Shown piece by piece: positions 56,278 through 64,000 of a DNA stretch of 64,000 nt. This DNA is from Dermatemys mawii (taxonomy: Eukaryota > Chordata > Testudines > Dermatemydidae). How positions within the stretch are numbered: the stretch's first letter is position 1; the number at the start of each line of letters is the position of its first letter. The position numbers were made by a program, and so were the translations under genes. Where the stretch lies: NCBI GenBank assembly GCA_007922305.1, contig ML677385.1, positions 9,201,810 to 9,265,809 on the forward strand, read 5' to 3'. The notes below the pieces were generated by a model. That model was not told where the DNA came from, did not search any database, and saw only the letters and a list, made by a program, of their open reading frames with translations.

Positions 56278-56934
56278 CAGGATGAAAGTACAGCGGTACG
56301 GGCCAGGTAAAAAGTGGCTGCCGGTAGTGGCTTGTACTACCTTGCTTTAAAGCAGCAGCGCTTTAACAACGCTACTCTTTTTGTGCACTCACCCCCCCAC
56401 ATTGGTGGCCCTGCCAGGTCCCTACTGGCAGGGCTGCCAATGGGGGGGCACAAAAGGGGCAGGGATGTTAAAGCGCTGCTGCGCTTTAAGCAGGGTCCTT
56501 TAAAGTGCTGCTGCACAAAAGGACCTTGCTTAAAGTACTGCTGTGGCAATGCTTTAACATCTCTGTCCCTTTTGCCTCCCTGGCCGCCAGAAGGGCTGGG
56601 TAGCTGCTCCTTTTGCACACATGCCCCTGTCAGCAACTGGGCCGGATGTCAAAAGGAACAGGGACATTAAAGCACTGCCATATAAGTGCTTTAAACAAAG
56701 TTATTTTGCCATGGCAGGGCTTTAAAGGACCCTGCCCCTTTTGACCCCCCCGACACCGCCGATGGGGGGATGCAAAAAGAGCAGCTACCCAGCCTCGAAC
56801 GGCGCTGGGGTGGGGCGGGGAGAGGAGGCTGCTGATCCTCAGCCCCGTCCCTTCTGCCTGAGGCCCCGCCTCTTTTGGTGGGGGCGGGAAGCTGCCCCCA
56901 TACCAGTAAGAAACAAATATTACTTTCACCCCAG
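56278..56934. mobile_element. hAT-type MITE, larger relative (657 bp), perfect 8-bp TSD
   Basis: Termini CAGGATGAAAGTAC and, from the right, CTGGGGTGAAAGTAATAT. The flanks are the perfect 8-mer ACTTTGGT (56270-56277, 56935-56942). Longer than its neighbour because of internal reiteration of 'aaagcgctgctgcgctttaa' type words in both orientations. Open frames on both strands (56314-56670 plus, 56337-56636 minus, 56630-57076 minus) follow from the palindromic structure and carry no domain. Confidence 0.93.
56452..56573. repeat. Inverted repeat inside the 657-bp hAT element
   Basis: Arms 56452-56501 and 56517-56573: 'aaaaggggcagggatgttaa' on the left and, complementing the right arm, 'aaaagggacagagatgttaa'; then 'ctttaagcagggtccttt' against 'ctttaagcaaggtccttt'. 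The loop is about 15 bp. This is a strong potential hairpin. Confidence 0.88.
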
Positions 56935-56942
56935 ACTTTGGT

Positions 56943-59047
56943 TCAGCATCAGATCTGTAATGGCCAGGATCTATTTTCCAGCTGTGGTAAAATGTTCCAA
57001 GAACAGTTGTTCTAATAATATTTTGGCAGCAACTGGTAGCTTCTCTCAGAACCAGCTGATCTACTAAGAATTGCACTTTTGAGAATCAAAATTTCATGTC
57101 ATATTATTTTGGTGCATTAAATCATAATCATAGCCTAATTTTGTCTTACAGTTGAACCCTGATTCCTGTCTAGGCTTTATACTTATTCAGGTGTATGAAT
57201 CCAAATATTACCTCCATGGCTCATCTGTACTGTTTATGTGTCAAAGGGGATTCATCTTAATTGAATTACGGTGTGAGGTCCAGAGTTAGGCTGACAGAGG
57301 GTTGTGGGTTTTTTTGTTTTGTTTTTTTTAAAGTGGCAAGATATTCAAAATTAAGGGACATGTTAAAATGAGGATTTCAATCATTTTAATAATGTGAAAA
57401 TAATCACAACATTTAACTATTGCTTTAGGGGCCGATGTTACGTTCTCTTTGGACTAGATCTTGGTTTCATTGAAGTTAATGCGGGTTTCGTCACTGAATT
57501 CCATGGTATCAGGATTTGGTCATTTATGCGTATGAACATATAGAAGAAGGAACATTACCTGAACATTATCTGTGTGGATTTATTTATAACTGACATCTAG
57601 TTCATACTTTTCTGTACTAACAACAGAGATGTGGCATCCAAATGATGAACTTGGCAGTGATCTGCAGAGCATGAAATGACATGTTTCCCTGGCCCCAGTT
57701 GCATGTTCATATTTCCCTGGCCCCTTAGCAGGCAGCATATACTTCCCATGGCTGGTGCATGAAACCTCATTCTGACACCATTGACTGAGGTTCATTAACA
57801 GAGGAGCTTATTAACATTAGTTCACTTTTTTATGCAGTTGAAATAGCTGAACATTCTGAATACAGCTCTCTCTTCACCACCTAGGCATCTGAGCATCCTC
57901 AAGATATTATACCCAGTCCAATCACAAAGAGCTCCACATCTGCAGTTTTAGAGTGGAGAGTGTCTTGGCTGTGTAGAGGGCGAATGGGAAAGCTCCCACC
58001 TACTGGCCTTTCCTCTTTCAGCAGCCCCTCCATTCCATTTCTGCAGGATACCTGCACTTGTGCTCCCCTCTGTGCCATGAAAAAAATGGTTACAACATAT
58101 GTTTAAATTCATCCCAAATACATTAAAGTAAAATCCATTCAATAAGCAAGGAAGTACAAGATATTCAAAAGGGAGTGGTGATCATTCTATTTCATCAATA
58201 TGTACTATTAAATCTTAGCTCTGTTACCCAAGGTAGAAATTTCTTCAAATTCACTGGCAATCTGGGACCAATCCATAAGGGCCATGTAACTTAATAGTTG
58301 CTCTTCGAAATTCTGTTTTGACCTTTCTGCTATAAAAGACAATTCCTTAGAGTTTCCAAAGGTACACTTCATTGATCTTTGGATAAGAGTTACAGAACAG
58401 AACTGCAAAAAATAGACCTTATTACATTCAGTTTTTTCTTTCTTTTCAAAGCCATTATATACCCCTTTAATCTTTTTAGAAAAAAGTGCAGATACCATTG
58501 AGTAAGTTTCCAGTGTTAATTTCTGTTGTTCAATATTCCTAACAATTAAGCCTTAATCCATAAGGACTGCATAAACCCATGTTATTTCCTTTCATAATAC
58601 GCATTTTTCCCCTGGATAGTTTGTCTCAGTTTTCCCATCATCCTACCTCCCTACCTTTCCCTCCTCTTTCTTTATTCCTTTGCTAAATGCCGGAACAACA
58701 TATGACCATATCACAATAGAAGAGAATTCTCTGTAGACTTATGTTGGCTTATTTGAAACAAAAACCTGTAAATCATAAGAATTCTACCGTGATAGGATGT
58801 TTTTCATTTTTTGCACCTCTGGGCAGCCCCTTTAATCTTTCCCTCTGTTTGGTGACTTGAAGCCTGAAGGACTGTTTGGTGATCCTCCTTCTCTCCCCAC
58901 CCCCAACAACAGTGTTTAAACAGGCACTTATCACTAACTAACCATTGTAAACGCGAATGCGAAAAACAAGTGTTATCCATTAATAATTAGAGCAAACTGA
59001 ATTATAAAATGGTCTTTCTGTAAGAAGAGCAAAGAAATGTTTTCCTT
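56943..59047. other. Unique AT-rich DNA with a palindromic fragment
   Basis: At 57435-57530 'actagatcttggtttcattg', 'aagttaatgcggg' and 'gaattccatggtatcagg' look like an old palindromic repeat with the catTGAAGTcAATGgg core. The remainder shows nothing. Confidence 0.45.
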
Positions 59048-59302
59048 AGAATATAAGAATGTCCCTACTGGGTCAGACCAAAAGTACATCTAGCCCAGTA
59101 TCTTGTCTTCTGACAGTGGCCAGTGCCAGGTGCCTCAGAGGGAGTGAACAGAACAGCTAATCATCAAGTGATCCATCCCCTGTCGCCCATTCCCAGCTTC
59201 TGGCAAAAAGAGGCTAGAAGGACACTATCCCCACCCATCCTCTCTAATAGCCATTGATAGATGTATCCTCCATGAATTTATCTAGCTCTTTTTTGAACAC
59301 TG

Positions 59303-59503
59303 TTATGATCTTGGCTTCACAACATCCTCTGGCAAGGAGTTCAACAGGTTGACTGTGCATTGTGTGAAAAAATACTTGTTTTTATTTGTTTTAAACCTGT
59401 TGCCCATTAATTTCATTTGGTGACCCCTAGTTCTTGTGTTATGAGAAGGAGTAAACAACATTTCCTTATCTACTTTCTCTACACCAGTCATGTAGAGAAT
59501 CAT
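59303..59503 (-). pseudogene. CR1 ORF2 C-terminal relic
   Basis: Encodes [14 protein letters not shown] and [10 protein letters not shown], which is the last part of the L3-like CR1 protein. The upstream thumb segment is in a different frame. Confidence 0.8.
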
Positions 59504-59624
59504 ATCTCTCCTTATGTCTCTTTTCCAAGCTGAAAAGTCCCAGTCTTATTAATCTCTCCTCATACAGAAGCAGTTCCATACCCCTAATAATTTTTCTTGC
59601 CGTTTTCTGAACCTTTCCCAATTT

Positions 59625-59828
59625 CTATATATCTTTTTTGAGATGCGGCAACCATATCTGCACACAGTATTCAACATATGGGCGTACCATGTATTCATAT
59701 AGAGGCAACATGATATTTTCTCTTCTATTATCTATCGCTTTCTTAATTATTCCCAGCATTCTGTTTGCTTTTTTGACTACTGCTGCACATTGAGTGGATG
59801 TTTTGAGAGCTATCCACAATGACTCCAA
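59625..59828 (-). pseudogene. CR1 reverse transcriptase thumb relic
   Basis: Has S-T-Q-C-A-A-V-V-K-K-A-N-R-M-L-G, then R-R-E-N-I-M and Y-M-V-R-P-Y-V-E-Y-C-V. In this copy the LG and REN motifs are contiguous, which serves as an internal control for the MITE insertion seen in the 52-kb copy. Confidence 0.85.
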
Positions 59829-59875
59829 TATCTCTTTCTTGAGTGGTAACAGCTAATTTTATATGATATATCCCC

Positions 59876-62424
59876 TTCAGAGATTTTACCTTACTGCATG
59901 CAGTATTGTAATGTTTTCAAATGTTGCAGAGGGTGAGGGGGACACATACAAGTTATCTTCCACAATTATCTCATATCCTATCCTCACATAATAGGAAATA
60001 CAAAAGACAAATGCTGTGTATTGCAGTATTCAAAGACACAACACTCTATTTGTGCCTCTGAGGGAAATTAGATGTGAGAACGTATAGTCTGGTATTAAAG
60101 ATAGAAGCTGGATATTCATCACTGTCAGGATATCCATTACTATTATGGTTTCTGTTTTTTGTCCCTGAAGGCAGGATGTGAGCTTATATTTTGTTTAAAA
60201 AAGAAAAAGAAAAAAGACATCACTCAAAAGCAACACTTTGTAGGTCATTTGCTTGCTGTTCTTGTTAAACTCAGTTCTATGATGCCATGGTCATTCAAGA
60301 TTGACATTGCAGCCATTGAAACAGTGGCATCTTCATCAGCAGCAAGTAACATAGGATGTTTGATATCAGTAAACTTCCTCAGCTGGTGTAAACGGGTGTT
60401 GTTCCTTTGATTTCAGTGAAGCTATGCTAGTTGAATGTTAGGCCTAATATCTGATCTCTTTTTTGGAAACTTATACAACTTTATGGACAACAATGTAGCA
60501 CTAGATTTCTGCTAGCAGAATGCATGGTTTTTGCTGTGGTACGAAGCTCATTAATGTTCCAAAGCCCACAAGGACATTCACTGTGAATTGCCATGGTGTT
60601 TTCATCTGTAATAGCTTTCAAGTCTTTCATGTAGTATTTGAATTCTAATCTGATTTATTATCATATGCAGTAACAATAATGAAGACTAGAAAAGCTCTAT
60701 TGTGGGCAATCCACCAGAAAACAGATTGCAGCCTAAATAAAGCAATTAATTCAATTAAAAAGAAAAAGTAAAATCCTGACATTGAATTTATAAAATTCAT
60801 ATTGTGGAGTGAAAGAAAATATTACAAATGACAGTAGTTACATTTATTTCCCAAAGTGCATTTTCTGCATTCATATACAAAACAGACGTTTCAGGCTAGA
60901 GTTTTAATACAGGGAAAATGACCTAGTCCTTTATATTCTGTGAAACCAACTTCATGCTCAATAGTACTTTGTGGTAGGAAATCACTTTTGTGGACAAAAA
61001 GAAGAGTGATTTTCATTGGGCATGACAGTCTTACTAGATGTATACCCAGATGAAAATACAGGACAGGAATTACATGTCATTATAGAAGTTCCAAAGAAAC
61101 ATCTCTCTCTACATTTTCAAGTTAGATAGATGAATTCTGGAGTAAAAAGGATACTGCTGTTTTTTGGTGGTAACTGAATTTTATATATTATATACGGGGT
61201 ATCCAGATTCAACAAAAATGAAGATGAATTATAAAAAGTAGAATGCACAGGGATATTTCTTCAGGCAATGGATCTGGTAAAAACTAGCAACTAACTTAAA
61301 CAACATCAGATAAGCTAGCTATTCTTTACACTAAGATGGATATGTTCCCATTCTTGGGTGCCTTTACTAAGTAGTGATATCAGCAGGAGATTACCAAGGG
61401 TCTAATATAACAAGACTGATATAAAAATGGCAGAGTTAAAAAGCAGTTGCTTATCTGGATATAACATTTTTCATCCAAGGAGGAAAGGGATTCAAAGCTG
61501 CAAACATACTCTTCAAGAATATGAAAAATTTAACTTCCCCAGTGGAGCATGGTGTGTTGGAAAATGATAGAGTATACTTTGTGTGAAATGACTTTTTGAC
61601 ATAAAAATAAACCTGTTGAAAGAATAAATGGATGCAGTTACAATCTTTATAAACCTTGTAGTGGTTGTGAATGTTTTTAAGACAAATATTTGGAATAGAA
61701 CATACTAAACAAAAACTCCAAGTACTTAAGAGCCAGTATAGCACTATCAAACTTGTTCAGTGAAAAAACCTCTTAAACGAATAAATCTGTTTCATGTGTA
61801 AACATAACTCATTCCTACACACACAGTCACATTCTTGCAATCCCTTGAGCGTCACTGGACATGCAGGGTTCCATTGTGTCTACATGGTACAGCCTTTTGT
61901 AGAATGTAGGTTGGAGACTCTCCAGTGGGCACTCTTGGAGCACTATGCTTGAAGTTAGGCAGGAGTAAGGCCTCTGCACCCCGCCCGCTCTCCTCTCACC
62001 CCCCGAAGACTGTGAAATCTCTGTCTCTCATGGATGGCCTCCTTTACTGTGCAGAAGGTGGTGCTGGAAGCAATACTAACCAACCACTTTATGCCCAGCC
62101 TTTCTATATTGTGTGGCAAGGTTCCATATGCCCACCTTTTCCCCTTGCTCAATGGCACGGGACTATAGACTATATTGTCCATAAGATGAAACCAGTGATG
62201 AGTTACAAAATGAACTCCAAAATGGGTATATTTCTTCTAAATACTGTCTATTATACTACGTAGAATTTAAGGCAAATATCTGCAACAGGAAAAGACTATT
62301 AAATACATATTTTGAAATTATGTATATTAAGAGTAGTTTACTTAAGAAATTATTCATAAAGGGACACAATCAACTTGTGAATCTTTCCATCTGAATATTT
62401 TGTATTTTCTTGGTCTGAACCTAA
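59876..62424. other. Unique AT-rich DNA
   Basis: At 60378-60430 'agctggtgtaaacgggtg', 'gatttcagtgaagctatgc' is a fragment of the palindromic amniote repeat (tgtaaat...ttgacttcaatggag). The GC-rich patch near 61925-62170 gives a 112-codon open frame without a domain. Nothing else is recognised. Confidence 0.45.
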
Positions 62425-62556
62425 TTTAAACTCAGGCCACTTTACACTACTCTTTCAGTGCAAAAGAGACTTTCTACATTTACACTTGTTTTAAAGCTCC
62501 CTTCTAGTGCCAAAGGGGTGTAAAATGGCCTTAATGAAAATGAAAATCAGGCCCTC
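62425..62556. repeat. Fold-back repeat with GGCC(A)-TTTACAC arms
   Basis: Left arm 'aggccactttacac' (62434) and, complementing the right side, 'aaggccattttacaccc' (62532). It ends with 'aaaatcaggccctc'. This resembles the palindromic 'aggcca..ttacac...gtgtaa.tggcct' repeats common in amniotes. Arms are imperfect. Confidence 0.5.
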
Positions 62557-63975
62557 TGTTTTTAAGAGTAACCTCTAAGATTACTAGAACATGGAGAAAA
62601 ATATGTGTCTCTCTTTCACACTATTTTTTTCAGTTTACTTTGTGCATTAGACGGTACTTTCTATATAGTCACTTGCATTGCTTTGCTGACGGTCATTTGT
62701 ATCAATCTTAGTGACTAGCATGATGACATAATCTGTGTGTATTGCTCTAGGATTAGTTCATATACCTGCTCTTCAGTTGGCTCTGAAAAAGAGATGATTA
62801 CCAGTCATAGTTAGAGTTGTGTGGACATTTAATGACGAAAAGAGTGATTTTTTTGTTTTTTTTTTTAATGTCATTCATTGACCTGAAATGTTTTGTAGAA
62901 ACATCTTTGGTTCAACAATCTTTTTAGGGAATCAACGCAAGATTCTATGGTAAACCTGACAGCTTGCTGGGGAGTGTGCTTTTCTGATGTCTGCAGCTCC
63001 CTGGCAGACCTGCTGTGCCAGGGCTTCCAGATTCCCTGCCATGGACCTGCAGTCAGGCCTTGGAAAACCCGTCTTGCTGGGTTCAGCTCCAGACTCCACT
63101 ACAGGGAGCCTGGAATGCTCTGAGAACCCAACCTCTAGGTGGGACTCTCAGGGCTTCCAAGCTCCATGTTGGGGAGCTAGGAACATGGAATTCCTGGGCT
63201 CTTGGGGTCTGAGCTGCACCCTGCAAACTCCCCAGACAGGGGACTATGGGATACCCACTAGCTATGGACTGAAATCAACACTCTTGTCAGTTTCATCACT
63301 GCTAATAACAAGAATACCAGTTTTACTGAGCAGCTCTTGGGTCCCAGGGAGCAGGTTTTGTTTTGGAAATACCATATGTGTTAGTGTTTTTGAAAGTAGT
63401 CTTTTTTAGGATATCCAATTTCTGGGAATCTTTTAAAAATGATTTTTCTGATTCACAACAAAATCAAATGTCAAAACCACAAAATTTCCCACAAACTGGG
63501 AAACTTTCCCACAAATTTTCAGCCAGCTCCAGTAATTGCAGTAGCAGGGCTGAAATTGAAGAGGCAACAGGCAAGCATGTAATTGGAAGGGAGAAAAGAT
63601 GGGCTCATCATATGTTTGGTTAGGTGATGTTGTTCTCTAACTTACCCCCAAATATCCTTATCATAACAACTGAAAAGAGAAATTTCTATAAATTTGAGAG
63701 GTATTTTATAAGTATGTCTGGCTTTTTAAAAGGCACTTTATCACAAAATTGATTTTTTTTCTTTCAAAAGTAGTAACTGGAAAGTGTTTCTTAAAACTAA
63801 CAATTCACTTTCATCAAAGAAATTTTAGTCAGCAAAAAGCACTTGATATTCAATCCATGCTCTTTTTTCAATGCTATATCTATTTTTCATTTGTTTTTAA
63901 ATTGGAATTAATCTTGTGCTAATGAAAGGGTGGTACTAATAGACATGGCATGAACAAGTCACAATATGCATGATA
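62557..63975. other. Unclassified DNA; GC-rich part then AT-rich
   Basis: 62980-63260 is GC-richer and gives a 140-codon open frame (62987-63409, plus) with no domain; it may be an old repeat ('ggagcctggaatgctc'). 63400-63535 has 'caaatgtcaaaaccac', 'ttcccacaaattttcagcc' words like the AT-rich repeat near 48.8 kb. The rest is AT-rich. Confidence 0.4.
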
Positions 63976-64000
63976 GTGACAAAGAGTCCTGTGGCACCTT
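63976..64000 (+). repeat. SINE-like repeat, cut by the window end
   Basis: The last 25 bases, 'gtgacaaagagtcctgtggc' plus 'acctt', match the block 'aaacgactacgagtcaggtggcacctt' of the insert at 52903-53144. The element continues beyond the window. Confidence 0.7.

Larger units (their letters stand above)
59048..59875 (-). repeat. CR1 LINE fragment (L3-like subfamily)
   Basis: Minus strand. The 3' end (plus-strand 'agaatataagaatgtccct', 'ctgggtcagaccaaaagtac') differs from the 3' ends at 3.8, 5.3 and 15.2 kb, so this is another CR1 subfamily. It has two coding relics, at 59303-59503 and 59625-59828. The copy on the plus strand at 52.2 kb matches it in coding order. 5'-truncated near 59875. 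Confidence 0.9.

Noticed and set aside
55538..57076. Several open frames over 100 codons on both strands
   Set aside because: They lie within two hAT MITEs whose GC-rich, palindromic make-up opens frames on both strands; no transposase motif is present.
62987..63409. 140-codon plus-strand open frame
   Set aside because: GC-rich patch with a second overlapping frame; no motif, no exon signals.
1..64000. A host gene or a new enzymatic system
   Set aside because: I looked for exon chains, conserved domains and operon-like arrays on both strands and found only transposable-element coding relics.

Overview
The window looks like non-genic vertebrate DNA, most likely from a turtle. It is AT-rich, no stretch reads as a protein-coding exon series, and it carries several hundred million years' worth of decayed transposable elements. 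The turtle call rests on the repeat content: several CR1 LINE fragments, a dense set of short hAT-type and Harbinger/Chompy-like MITEs, a SINE-like repeat with a 'gtggcacctt' block, MIR- and L2-like pieces, and a DIRS-like gag relic. A crocodilian or another sauropsid is not excluded. Family names are from memory and could not be checked against a repeat library.

Layout. 1-3.1 kb is AT-rich with no recognised feature. 3.1-7.2 kb is a block of three minus-strand CR1 fragments, one broken by a 98-bp insertion with a 7-bp duplication. 7.2-15.2 kb is mostly unique DNA with a fold-back repeat (8.9 kb), a TIR element (9.06-9.30 kb) and two short LINE relics. 15.2-25.5 kb holds a CR1 3' piece, two copies of one L2-like repeat (16.6 and 23.3 kb), two GC-rich blocks and a minus-strand DIRS-like 5' end with a 288-codon open segment. 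26.2-27.2 kb is a GC-rich repeat followed by an AT-rich transposon ending in a CAGGGTGATT terminus. 29.67-30.49 kb is a solo LTR with a 5-bp target duplication. 32.0-32.8 kb is an LTR-like repeat. 33.4-38.3 kb holds three hAT-type elements, two with perfect 8-bp target duplications. 38.3-47.2 kb is mainly unique. 47.2-48.5 kb has a hAT MITE and a Tigger/pogo-like element. 52.2-53.8 kb is a four-insertion nested stack in a plus-strand CR1. 54.3 kb is a near full-length MIR. 55.7-56.9 kb has two copies of one hAT family, 175 bp apart. 59.0-59.9 kb is another minus-strand CR1. The last 25 bases enter a further SINE copy.

How it fits together. Nothing here acts as a gene system. The informative content is insertion history: in many places both target-site duplications and the interrupted host repeat can be seen, so order and mechanism can be read directly. 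All coding remnants (CR1 reverse transcriptase, DIRS-like gag) are broken by stops and shifts or have altered catalytic residues. I found no RNA gene of the tRNA or rRNA type, no CRISPR array and no prokaryotic feature. The unique stretches could be intron or intergenic DNA and may contain conserved enhancers, which cannot be judged from one sequence.
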